DNA of 64,000 nt from Candidatus Mediterraneibacter guildfordensis (GTDB taxonomy: Bacteria; Bacillota; Clostridia; Lachnospirales; Lachnospiraceae): the NCBI GenBank assembly GCA_019112735.1, contig DXIS01000037.1, positions 1 to 64,000 on the forward strand, in the 5' to 3' direction. The notes under the pieces are model-generated. The model did not search any database and was not told the origin of the DNA. It saw only the letters and a program-made list of their open reading frames with translations. Positions within the stretch are counted from its first letter, which is position 1; every line of letters begins with the position of its first letter. This document shows positions 26,102-33,273 of this stretch, in pieces. The position numbers and the translations under genes were made by a program.

Positions 26102-26847
26102 CCACATTTTCATGTATCGATATAACCCGCCGGTACCGGCACTTTCTGCTGGACCATGTATCTTTTACCATGGAAAGCGGATATTTCTACATTCTCGCCG
26201 GTGTGAACGGCTCCGGCAAGACGACCCTGCTGGACTGCTTAAGCGGCGCAGCCCTGTCTTCCGCCCCCGGTTTTACCGGCGACGCGCGGCTCGGCGGCCT
26301 GTCGCTTAGGCAGGATCCGGAAGCCTTCCGCCGCAGGATCGGATACATCAGCGAGAAATGTCCCTTCTTCACGGAAGCGTCTGTCGCAGAAAACGGCCTG
26401 ACCTACGGCGCGTTCTACCCGGACTGGTCCGTGAAGGAATATTCATTCTGGCTGATGCGCCTGGGCGTGGACGCATCGAAACGGGTCTTCCAGCTCTCCA
26501 AAGGAGAATTCATGAAGATGCAGATCTGCTTCGCCCTGGCCCATCACCCGGACTTCCTCTTCCTGGATGAGCCGCTGGAAGGATTCGACCCGGTATTCCG
26601 CAGGGAATTCCTGGAACTCCTGGGCGAACTTCTGGAGCAGGACATGGGGATCCTGCTGTCCACCCACATCACCGAGGATGTGGACCGGCTGGCGGATTAC
26701 GTCCTCATCCTGGAAAACGGCCGGCTGGCCGCCAACGCCACGAAAGAAGAACTGAGCGACCGGTACGCCTCCGTCTCCGGGACTGCCGCCCCGCACATCC
26801 GCGATCTGCTGGAACTGGAACACCGAAAAGAAGGAGGTGCGCCATGA
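26098..26847 (+). CDS. ABC transporter ATP-binding protein (second ATPase of GntR operon)
   Basis: The 249-aa ATPase has Walker A GVNGSGKT (35-42), Walker B FLFLDEPLEGFDP and H-loop LSTHITED. Its signature motif reads LSKGEFMKMQ, a further departure from LSGGQ. It starts on the GntR stop (ATGA overlap, AAAGGAGG upstream) and its own stop overlaps the next membrane gene. It is the second of two ATPase-membrane pairs under one promoter. Confidence 0.9.
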   Translation: MTTFSCIDITRRYRHFLLDHVSFTMESGYFYILAGVNGSGKTTLLDCLSGAALSSAPGFTGDARLGGLSLRQDPEAFRRRIGYISEKCPFFTEASVAENGLTYGAFYPDWSVKEYSFWLMRLGVDASKRVFQLSKGEFMKMQICFALAHHPDFLFLDEPLEGFDPVFRREFLELLGELLEQDMGILLSTHITEDVDRLADYVLILENGRLAANATKEELSDRYASVSGTAAPHIRDLLELEHRKEGGAP

Positions 26848-27416
26848 AAACTGCAAAAGACCAGAAAATAAATTATCTGAAATATGAAAAAGAGCACCGG
26901 AAGCCGGCCATGAGCCGGATCCTCACGGCCGCCTGCCTGCTCTGGATGTTCATTACCGCCGCAGCAGAAGCGTCTTCTGCGTCGCAGGCATCCCTGGCGC
27001 TCCAGTCGGCGGCCGCAGCAGGAACGGCACAGACATTCACGATGAACACATTCCGGTACATGGTCCTGTTCACCATTGCAACCGCCGTTCCCTACAACGA
27101 CCTCTTCTATATCAGTGAGCAGGGAAAAACGATTCCTGTTCTGTCCAAATACCGGTTTGCGCCCGTGGATATCAGAAAAATGCGCCGCGCAAAAACATTT
27201 CTGCTCCTGCGCGGCGCGGCTTTCTTCTATATATGCAGCCTGATCATTTATATCGCCACAGGCCTTGGCTATTTCGGCTCAGAGCTCCACTGGAGCACGT
27301 TCATGCCCCGGTTCGGGTTTGCCCTGCTCTTCTCAGTCTGCCTGACTGCCGTGATGCTGGTCAGCGAGCGGATCCGGTTTCAGCTTTACGCTTCACAAGC
27401 TCCTTCCCGGACGTAA
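26844..27416 (+). CDS. Small membrane protein, partner of second ATPase
   Basis: The 190-aa protein has about four hydrophobic segments: LTAACLLWMFITAAAEA, a middle helix around YMVLFTIATAVPYNDLFYI, FLLLRGAAFFYICSLIIYIA and FGFALLFSVCLTAVMLV. Family unknown. It closes the ABC/GntR operon with an ATGA overlap to the ATPase. Its last 56 nt overlap the 3' end of cstA on the opposite strand, so the two genes converge without a terminator between them. Confidence 0.82.
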   Translation: MKTAKDQKINYLKYEKEHRKPAMSRILTAACLLWMFITAAAEASSASQASLALQSAAAAGTAQTFTMNTFRYMVLFTIATAVPYNDLFYISEQGKTIPVLSKYRFAPVDIRKMRRAKTFLLLRGAAFFYICSLIIYIATGLGYFGSELHWSTFMPRFGFALLFSVCLTAVMLVSERIRFQLYASQAPSRT

Positions 27417-29061
27417 CCACAATGGTCACGCCAAGCACCATCAGGAGCACCGCGACGATCAGCTGAAGGCCTTCCACCATGAACACGCCTGTCCCGGCTG
27501 AAAATGCTTTGACCAGCGAGATGAACCGCTGTACCAGCGCCGTGAATGTCACGATCAGCATGATCACGAACGGCGGCACCAGTGTCTTCAAAGTCCGGCC
27601 TGTCACCTTCAGGAATACGCAGAGGGTGATCAGAACCAGAGCGCTCAGCAGCTGGTTGGCGCTTCCGAACAGCGGCCAGATATTGGAGTAGCCCACCTGC
27701 GTCAGGATGTAGCCGAATACAAGGGTGATCACCGTTGCAAAATATTTGTTGCAGAGCACTTTTCTCCAGCCCTCGGCGTGCTCCATGTCATCCGTGCTGA
27801 AGAGCTCCTGGAAAGACATCCTTCCGATACGGGCCACGGAGTCCAGTGTAGTAAATGCCAGCGCGGATACGCACATGGTCATAAAGCTCTGCGCCACATA
27901 GACCGGGATGCCGAACATCTCCAGGAATCCGGCAACGCCCGAGGAGAAGATCTGGAACGGGGTTCCCACGGCCGCCGTGCCGTCCGCCGCAGCCGCCGCG
28001 CCCGCCACACAGAGGGCGATGACCGCCAGAAGGCTTTCCAGCACCATGGCGCCGTAGCCGACTTTCAGCATATCTTTCTCATTGGAGATCGTCTTCGAGG
28101 ACGTTCCGGACGATACCAGGCTGTGGAATCCGGACACTGCACCGCAGGCCACCGTCACGAAGAGGATCGGGAACAGCGTCCCCAGGCTCTCATTCTGGAA
28201 TCCCGTGAATGCCGGAAGGTTCATCGCCGGGTGGGCGAATACAAGGCCCAGCACCGCGCCGGCGATCATGCCAGCGAACATGAATGTGGACATATAGTCA
28301 CGGGGCTGCATCACGAACCACATAGGCAGCACGGCCGCCAGGAAGATATAGATGAACGCGATATAAACCCACATGTCTTTGCCCAGGATCACCGGGAAAT
28401 TCATACCGAATACAAAGGCAAGCACCGTGCACACCAGGCCGAAGACCACTTCTTTCCATCCGGTCAGCTGTACTTTATGCTGCACCACGCCGAATACAAC
28501 GGCAAACAGGATGAAGAACAGGGAGATGCTTCCCGCCGCACCGTTTACCGTGGCATTCTCTGACAGCGTCTGCACGCCGTCCGTCACCACATAGGCGTTA
28601 AATGTATCTGCCACCATGTCCGCGAACGCCGCGATGACGATCAGACAGAACAGCCAGCAGAACCCGAGGAACAGCTTCCGTCCCGCTTTGCCGATGTATT
28701 TCTCGATCAGCAGTCCCATGGACTTGCCGTCGTTCTTCACACTGGCGTACAGCGCGCCAAAGTCTGTCACCGCTCCGAAGAAGATGCCGCCCAGGATGAT
28801 CCACAGAAGGACCGGCAGCCATCCGAAGGCCGCCGCCTGGATCGCTCCGGTGACCGGTCCGGCCCCCGCGATGGACGAGAACTGATGGGCGAATACCGTC
28901 CATCCGTCTGTCGGCACATAGTCCTGTCCGTCATTATGAAGGACCGCCGGCGTCTTCGCCTTCGGGTCGATCCCCCACTTCTTTGCCAGCCACCGGCCGT
29001 ACAACGCATAGGCAGCGATCAGGCACACGGCAGCGATCAGTACGATTACTAAGGTGTTCAT
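27361..29061 (-). CDS. cstA: Carbon starvation protein CstA family transporter
   Basis: The 566-aa protein has many membrane helices and the conserved CstA blocks DGWTVFAHQFSSIAGAGPVTG (split: DGWTVFAHQF, SSIAGAGPVTG), IILGGIFFGAVTDFGALYAS and GSANQLLSALVLI. CstA proteins import peptides and, for some (BtsT, CstA), pyruvate. I take the ATG at 29061, with GGAG 6 nt upstream; a longer reading would run back through the leader hairpins. The gene sits behind a T-box-like leader and its 3' end overlaps the convergent ABC membrane gene. Confidence 0.94.
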   Translation of the reverse strand: MNTLVIVLIAAVCLIAAYALYGRWLAKKWGIDPKAKTPAVLHNDGQDYVPTDGWTVFAHQFSSIAGAGPVTGAIQAAAFGWLPVLLWIILGGIFFGAVTDFGALYASVKNDGKSMGLLIEKYIGKAGRKLFLGFCWLFCLIVIAAFADMVADTFNAYVVTDGVQTLSENATVNGAAGSISLFFILFAVVFGVVQHKVQLTGWKEVVFGLVCTVLAFVFGMNFPVILGKDMWVYIAFIYIFLAAVLPMWFVMQPRDYMSTFMFAGMIAGAVLGLVFAHPAMNLPAFTGFQNESLGTLFPILFVTVACGAVSGFHSLVSSGTSSKTISNEKDMLKVGYGAMVLESLLAVIALCVAGAAAAADGTAAVGTPFQIFSSGVAGFLEMFGIPVYVAQSFMTMCVSALAFTTLDSVARIGRMSFQELFSTDDMEHAEGWRKVLCNKYFATVITLVFGYILTQVGYSNIWPLFGSANQLLSALVLITLCVFLKVTGRTLKTLVPPFVIMLIVTFTALVQRFISLVKAFSAGTGVFMVEGLQLIVAVLLMVLGVTIVVTSGKELVKRKAETGSAR

Positions 29062-29132
29062 AATTCTCCACACTCCTTTTCTGATAAAACAACAGGTCGT
29101 AATGATAAGGATCAGAGCCAATACTAACTTTG

Positions 29133-29172
29133 TTTTTATTTCGTAGGAAAGCAATTTCCTACGAAATAAAAA
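29133..29172. repeat. Long perfect hairpin directly after the cstA leader terminator
   Basis: TTTCGTAGGAAA (29139-29150), loop GCAA and TTTCCTACGAAA (29155-29166) pair perfectly. The stem extends outward through TTTTTA/TAAAAA to about 17 bp. On the minus strand the T run of the leader terminator is itself one outer arm of this hairpin, so the two structures exclude each other in part. It lies between the leader and the cstA ribosome binding site. Confidence 0.8.
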
Positions 29173-29474
29173 AAACATCCTCCGGCAGATTGCTCTGCCA
29201 GAAGACGAAATAAATATTCCGCGTTACCACTTCTCTTGCCGGAAACAGATCCGGCCGCTCATCCCCATCGTCCGCACCGCGGATTAACAGGTTTCCTTCT
29301 AACGGTGGAATACCGGTCCGGGTTACCTAAGGCTTCGCCCTTCTTCACCCCGACTGCTCGCAGGGGATAGCTTTCACGGTCATGCTGTTCCCTCGCACCG
29401 CCCGGGAACTCTCTGAAAACATGGATATCCTGAAAGTCATGTCCTGTTCTTCGCATTGGCTTATTTCTTAATCC
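29168..29474 (-). promoter_or_regulatory. T-box-like tRNA-sensing leader of cstA
   Basis: The minus strand has a T-box core GTGGTAACGCGG (complement of 29219-29230), a following stem CTTCTGGCAGA/TCTGCCGGAG and eight T residues (complement of 29168-29175), the terminator. The 5' half shows a stem I apex AGAGAGTTCCC and GGTGCGAGGGAAC, then GTGAAAGCTATCC, where the specifier is expected after GAA. Reading GCU (complement of 29369-29371, followed by A) gives Ala; AGC would give Ser. The tail reads UGGU, which matches a tRNA with A73 as in tRNA-Ala. The motif departs from the usual GGTACCGCGG. Confidence 0.8.
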
Positions 29475-29480
29475 TGTTCC

Positions 29481-29508
29481 ATTATAACTCAGAATTTCCG
29501 GATGTCAA
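29481..29508 (-). promoter_or_regulatory. Promoter of the cstA leader transcript
   Basis: Perfect TTGACA (complement of 29503-29508) and perfect TATAAT (complement of 29481-29486) with a 16-bp spacer. Together with the leader it accounts for the 489-nt gap between cstA and the VanZ gene. Confidence 0.88.
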
Positions 29509-29550
29509 TAGGAAATTAGAGCATACTCTGTTTTTGTTTTGAAAACCAAA

Positions 29551-30123
29551 TCACTTTATGCTGTCCGCAACATTCTCCCAACCACCCGCGTGCTTTCCGG
29601 CACTGCGGATCCGGCACACTGCTGTCAGAACTGCCACAGCGATCACCACGCCCGCCAGTGCCCCCGCACTGTCCAGTATCACATCCGATATCTGACCGCT
29701 CCGTCCCGGCACGAAAAGCTGATGAAATTCATCCGTTGCCGCATAAGCTGATGCTGTCAGCCACGCGGAAAACAGTGCTCTTCTTTTCCTGTTGTTCCTC
29801 GGGATGTCTGCCATGCCGCCCCGGATCTCTCCCGGATCCCGCTCAATGCATGCCGGAAGGTATGCGCCCGCCGCCAGCATCGCCAGCACCGCATACTCTG
29901 TGGCATGCGCGGTCTTCCTCACCGGATGATCGATCTTCTCAATAAACGCCTGCTGATCTTCCGCGCTCCATTCTTCGAATCCCGGAACAAAGAGTTCACT
30001 CACCAGTCTCCCGACTAAATAACTGTCATCTGTAGATTCATCGGCCGTACGGGAGGAAAATAGGAAAATACATATCATCATAATAATCATCAGCGTCAGA
30101 AATATTTTTCTTCTCAGATTCAT
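29551..30123 (-). CDS. VanZ family membrane protein
   Basis: The 190-aa protein has the VanZ family layout: a first helix (FLTLMIIMMICIFLF) ending in FSSRTADES, KTAHATEYAVLAML on the second helix, and the conserved TDEFHQLFVPGRSGQISDVI block before a final glycine/alanine helix. The domain is named after VanZ (teicoplanin resistance) but is common in genomes with no resistance. The ATG at 30123 overlaps the upstream phosphodiesterase stop (ATGA), so they are co-translated. Confidence 0.9.
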   Translation of the reverse strand: MNLRRKIFLTLMIIMMICIFLFSSRTADESTDDSYLVGRLVSELFVPGFEEWSAEDQQAFIEKIDHPVRKTAHATEYAVLAMLAAGAYLPACIERDPGEIRGGMADIPRNNRKRRALFSAWLTASAYAATDEFHQLFVPGRSGQISDVILDSAGALAGVVIAVAVLTAVCRIRSAGKHAGGWENVADSIK

Positions 30124-30815
30124 TTCACACATCTCCGGTTTACTTCTACTTTGTCCAGAATCCCGTGGGCCGATACCCCCGGATGTGTCACCCTGATCCG
30201 ACAGATCTGCTCTGTAAACTCCGGATCGATCTTCAGCGCCCGGGCGATCTCCTGCACCTGCTGCCCTTTATCCATCCTCTTCAGGATCTGTCCGATGATT
30301 CCCAGAAGCTCCCCCTCCGGAATATCAAAATTCGCCCCGGACACATCAGCCTTCTCATGAGGGATATCAAGCCGCTCCACTGCCCACGCTCCGTTATTGA
30401 TCTCCAGTACCGCCATCGTGATATCCTGATGGAAGCGCCGCTTCCCGCAGCTTCCGGGATTAAGATACAGGCGCCCGTCCCTGACCTCTTCAGAATATTT
30501 GTGGGAATGGCCGAAAATAATCACCTGCCAGTCCCCCGAATCCTGCGGCAGATCTTTTTTATTGTGGACCATATAGAAGTTCACCCCGCCCAGCATAAAC
30601 TCCAGATGATGCGGCAGATACTCCGCCCACTCTTTGTCATTATTGCCTCTGACAATATAGACCGGCGCATGTTTCCCGGCCGCTTCTTTCATCTGATCGA
30701 CGATCTTCTGCGAATTAATATCCCCCGCATGGAGCACGGCATCGCACTCCCCGATCACCTTTATCACTTCCGGCCGTAGCAGGCCGTGTGTATCCGATAA
30801 CACTGCTATCTTCAT
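30120..30815 (-). CDS. YfcE/MJ0936-family metallophosphoesterase with C-terminal extension
   Basis: The 231-aa protein begins MKIAVLSDTHG and shows the metal-binding series SDTHG, HAGDI, RGNND, and GHSHK expected of small calcineurin-like phosphodiesterases. The catalytic domain ends around residue 165. A further 65 residues follow, including VQEIARALKIDPEFTEQICR, which reads like a helix-turn-helix; ordinary YfcE proteins lack this. GGGAGGG lies just upstream; the start may be 30815 or one codon earlier. It is coupled to the VanZ gene by an ATGA overlap. Confidence 0.88.
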   Translation of the reverse strand: MKIAVLSDTHGLLRPEVIKVIGECDAVLHAGDINSQKIVDQMKEAAGKHAPVYIVRGNNDKEWAEYLPHHLEFMLGGVNFYMVHNKKDLPQDSGDWQVIIFGHSHKYSEEVRDGRLYLNPGSCGKRRFHQDITMAVLEINNGAWAVERLDIPHEKADVSGANFDIPEGELLGIIGQILKRMDKGQQVQEIARALKIDPEFTEQICRIRVTHPGVSAHGILDKVEVNRRCVK

Positions 30816-30863
30816 CATATATCCCTCCCGGATCTTTGTGCAGGGATAAGGCCGTGATCCCGA

Positions 30864-30896
30864 CCCGGCTGCACGTATGTGTGACCATTTTACCAC
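30864..30896. repeat. Degenerate relative of the 18.6-kb hairpin element
   Basis: ACCCGGCTGCACGTATGTGTGACCATTTTACCAC (split for length: ACCCGGCTGCACGTATG, TGTGACCATTTTACCAC) matches the right end of the ladder at about 18656-18694, where GGGCTG, TGCACGTATGTG and CATTATACCAC occur in the same order. The hairpin arms are shorter here. It lies just upstream of the phosphodiesterase gene, as the ladder lies upstream of the DUF6472-like gene. Confidence 0.6.
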
Positions 30897-31008
30897 TTAT
30901 ACATGAAACGATACTGCATAAAAAGCATTTTCTGTATCTGATATTTTGTTTATATTTTCTAAATATTCTGTTTATTTATAATTAATTATATTTTTTTCTG
31001 ATTACGTG

Positions 31009-31278
31009 TTGACATATTCATTATTATGAGTTATTATAATGACATCAAAAGAACAGAAAATAAAACAAAGGAGGACGGACCACCGAAAACATAATCGTAA
31101 CCTAATAATTTAAGAAAAGAGAGGTAGAGTCCAATGGGAAGGTAACATAAAATCCGAAACCACTATTCAGATGAATAGTTTTATATAGATAAAAAACAAA
31201 ATAAAGGAGGCTAGATCCAATGGATGGAATAAGCTGAAAAATCCACTGTACGAAATACCAACGATACAGTGGATTTTT
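31009..31278 (+). ncRNA. Orphan transcription unit: promoter, three SD-like sites, two minigenes, terminator
   Basis: Promoter TTGACA (31009-31014), 17-bp spacer, TATTAT (31032-31037; TATAAT follows at 31035-31040). The transcript holds three purine-rich SD-like sites: AAAGGAGGA (about 31068), AGAGAGGTAGAG (about 31119) with ATG GGA AGG TAA, and AAAGGAGGC (about 31203) with ATG GAT GGA ATA AGC TGA. It ends in a terminator, AAAAATCCACTGTA (31237-31250) / TACAGTGGATTTTT (31265-31278). No reading frame exceeds a few codons. It may be a small RNA, a leader-peptide unit or the scar of deleted genes. Confidence 0.65.
31237..31278. terminator. Strong symmetric terminator
   Basis: A perfect 14-bp stem, AAAAATCCACTGTA / TACAGTGGATTTTT, loop 14 nt. 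It ends the orphan plus-strand unit and lies 15 nt beyond the stop of the convergent AAA ATPase gene, so it can act for both. Confidence 0.9.
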
Positions 31279-31293
31279 CATGTCCTGTTTTAT

Positions 31294-32595
31294 TTACAGA
31301 CAGAACGCCGCATACAGCGGGATTGATTTCATCCCGTCCTCATCTTCTCCGAAATTCCTGGCTGTCAGCCGGATCACAGTCTCCGGATGATACATGCGGA
31401 TGTAATGCTTTATGCTGCGCGCATGCACATTCTCCCCGTATTTCACTTCAACCGGGATCACTTTCCCCTCTTTCTGGATCACGAAGTCTACTTCTGCCTG
31501 GGGGGAATCCGATGTCCAGTAATACAGATCATACCCATTTCCCTTCAGCGTCTGCGCAACATAATTTTCGGTCAGGGCTCCTTTGTATACATCTGAAAGA
31601 TCATCCCGGATCATATTTTCAGGCATAATCCCTGCAAACGCAGACAGGAGCCCCGTATCCGCCATATATAATTTGAACGCCGACACATCCCTGAAAACCC
31701 GGACCGGCATCTCTCCTCTGGTCACACGGTCCGCTTCAAGCACAACACCCGCCATCACAAGCCAGGCGATCGAATCCCCGAAAAGTCCTGCTGTTGCACC
31801 CTTACGGATCAGTTTGTACTGAAATTTTTTATTATCCTTTGCCAGCTGTGCCGGAAGGGAGCGAAACGCATTCTGTATTTTCGTACTTTCTCCGGCTTCC
31901 GCGTATTTTGCCATGTCTGCTGTGTACGCATTCAGGATCATCATCTGAAGTTCCGGAACATTGATCACCGACTGATCCTCGATATATTTCTTCACGGCCG
32001 CCGGCATACCGCCCACCAGCATGTACCGCCGCAGCCACAGCAGGAGTTCTCTGTGCGTCTGTTCCGGCATTTGTTCCATACTGCTGAAATGTTCCCGGAT
32101 AATCGTCACAAGATGACCATTTCCCATTGCACGAAGGAACTCGTCAAACTGAAGCGGATACATCGTCTTCATGATTACTTTTCCTACAGGGAACGAATAT
32201 TTTTCCCGGTGTATCGCCACACCAAGCAGGCTTCCCGCCGCCGCGACATGATATTCCGGCGCTTCTTCTGCAAAATATTTCAGAGAAGTAAGCGCACGTT
32301 CACAGGCCTGGATCTCATCAAATATGAGGAGCGTCTGTCCTGGAATAATCTTTTCGTTAAAATATTCCTCCAGAAAACGGATCAGACGGTCCGGCTTCAG
32401 ATCACCATCGAAAAACTCAGCGATAACCGGCATCCTTTCAAAATTGATATATATGAAATTCTTATAATAATCTCTTCCGAAATTCTGAAGCGCATATGTC
32501 TTCCCTACCTGCCTCGCACCATACAGGACCAGAGGCATACGGTTCCTTTCCATGTTCTTCCATTCCAGAAGTTCTGCAGTAATATTTCGTTCCAT
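31294..32595 (-). CDS. AAA_14/DUF4143 ATP-binding protein
   Basis: The 433-aa protein has Walker A YGARQVGKT near residue 25, Walker B TLLIFDEIQ (about 95), sensor-like AAAGSLLG, and a C-terminal DUF4143 region whose TENYVAQTL and EVDFVIQKEGKVIPVEVKYG blocks resemble a PD-(D/E)xK nuclease core. These proteins are scattered widely in gut bacteria, often as lone genes; their role is unproven. The ATG at 32595 follows GGGAGAAGG. It stands alone between the symmetric terminator and an upstream repeat-rich gap. Confidence 0.9.
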   Translation of the reverse strand: MERNITAELLEWKNMERNRMPLVLYGARQVGKTYALQNFGRDYYKNFIYINFERMPVIAEFFDGDLKPDRLIRFLEEYFNEKIIPGQTLLIFDEIQACERALTSLKYFAEEAPEYHVAAAGSLLGVAIHREKYSFPVGKVIMKTMYPLQFDEFLRAMGNGHLVTIIREHFSSMEQMPEQTHRELLLWLRRYMLVGGMPAAVKKYIEDQSVINVPELQMMILNAYTADMAKYAEAGESTKIQNAFRSLPAQLAKDNKKFQYKLIRKGATAGLFGDSIAWLVMAGVVLEADRVTRGEMPVRVFRDVSAFKLYMADTGLLSAFAGIMPENMIRDDLSDVYKGALTENYVAQTLKGNGYDLYYWTSDSPQAEVDFVIQKEGKVIPVEVKYGENVHARSIKHYIRMYHPETVIRLTARNFGEDEDGMKSIPLYAAFCL

Positions 32596-32671
32596 GGCGA
32601 TACCTTCTCCCACATCTGATTTAATATAAATGCTATCATATCTCCATCTTTCTTTCAATAAAAAATCACTC

Positions 32672-32717
32672 TAAAATGATTTTTTCCAGCTAAAATATCA
32701 TTTTAAAATGATTTTTT
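32672..32717. repeat. 14-nt direct repeat with 16-bp palindrome in ATPase-marR gap
   Basis: TAAAATGATTTTTT occurs at 32672-32685 and 32704-32717, exactly 32 bp apart, about three helical turns. The second copy is part of a perfect 16-bp palindrome ATCATTTTAAAATGAT (32697-32712), and the first lies in an AAAAATCA/TGATTTTT inverted repeat. They sit upstream of the divergent ATPase gene and the marR promoter. Confidence 0.7.
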
Positions 32718-32725
32718 ATTATTTC

Positions 32726-32753
32726 TTGACTTCTTTTCAGTCTGTGATACAAT
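32726..32753 (+). promoter_or_regulatory. Promoter of marR-yczE
   Basis: TTGACT (32726-32731), 16-bp spacer, TACAAT (32748-32753). The start point would fall near 32760, beside the operator at 32767-32780. Confidence 0.8.
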
Positions 32754-32766
32754 ATTATCGTTTATT

Positions 32767-32780
32767 GTTTGAATTCAAAC
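32767..32780 (+). promoter_or_regulatory. Likely MarR operator
   Basis: A perfect 14-bp palindrome, GTTTGAATTCAAAC, lies about 14 bp after the -10 of the marR promoter. A half-site, TTTCAAAC, follows at about 32788. The size and position suit autorepression by the MarR protein encoded next. Confidence 0.7.
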
Positions 32781-32834
32781 TATTCTATTTCAAACAAACA
32801 TACTTATATTCTGACGTAAAGGAGATTTTCAGAA

Positions 32835-33266
32835 ATGGAATATTCTTTTCACTACCTTATCATGGCGCAGCAGGCGCTCTTTCAGAAGGAACTTCTCGCC
32901 CGGCTTAAGGACACCGACCTGACCAGCGGCCAGCCAAAGATACTGGACTATCTGGCTGATCATGACGGCGCCAGCCAGAAGGACATCGCGCAGGGCTGTC
33001 ATGTCGAACCCGGCACGCTGACTACACTGCTGAACCGCATGGAAGAGATGGATCTTGTAGAACGCCGCATGCTCAACGGCAACCGCCGGAGCTATCATAT
33101 TTTCATGACAGAAAAAGGGAAAGCGCACGCGGATCTGACACAAACGGCATTCAAAGAACTGGAAGAAACAGCATTTCACGGCATAACCGCAGAAGAACAG
33201 GAACAGTTCATGCACCTCTTTGAACGGATCTTTGAAAATACACTTGCACATAACGAAAAGGACTGA
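32835..33266 (+). CDS. MarR family transcriptional regulator
   Basis: The 143-aa protein has the MarR winged helix: LTSGQPKILDYLADHDGASQ, then KDIAQGCHVEPGTLTTLLNR (recognition helix) and the wing MDLVERRMLNGNRRSYHIF (split at 20 residues). Helices at both ends form the dimer. AAAGGAGA precedes the ATG. It is followed 7 nt later by a YczE-like membrane protein, which it probably controls along with itself through the palindrome upstream. Confidence 0.93.
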   Translation: MEYSFHYLIMAQQALFQKELLARLKDTDLTSGQPKILDYLADHDGASQKDIAQGCHVEPGTLTTLLNRMEEMDLVERRMLNGNRRSYHIFMTEKGKAHADLTQTAFKELEETAFHGITAEEQEQFMHLFERIFENTLAHNEKD

Positions 33267-33273
33267 TTATATT

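Noticed and set aside
29062-29178. An N-terminal extension of CstA of 39 residues
   Set aside because: It would be read through the leader hairpin and the terminator T run. The ATG at 29061 has a good ribosome binding site and gives a normal CstA start.
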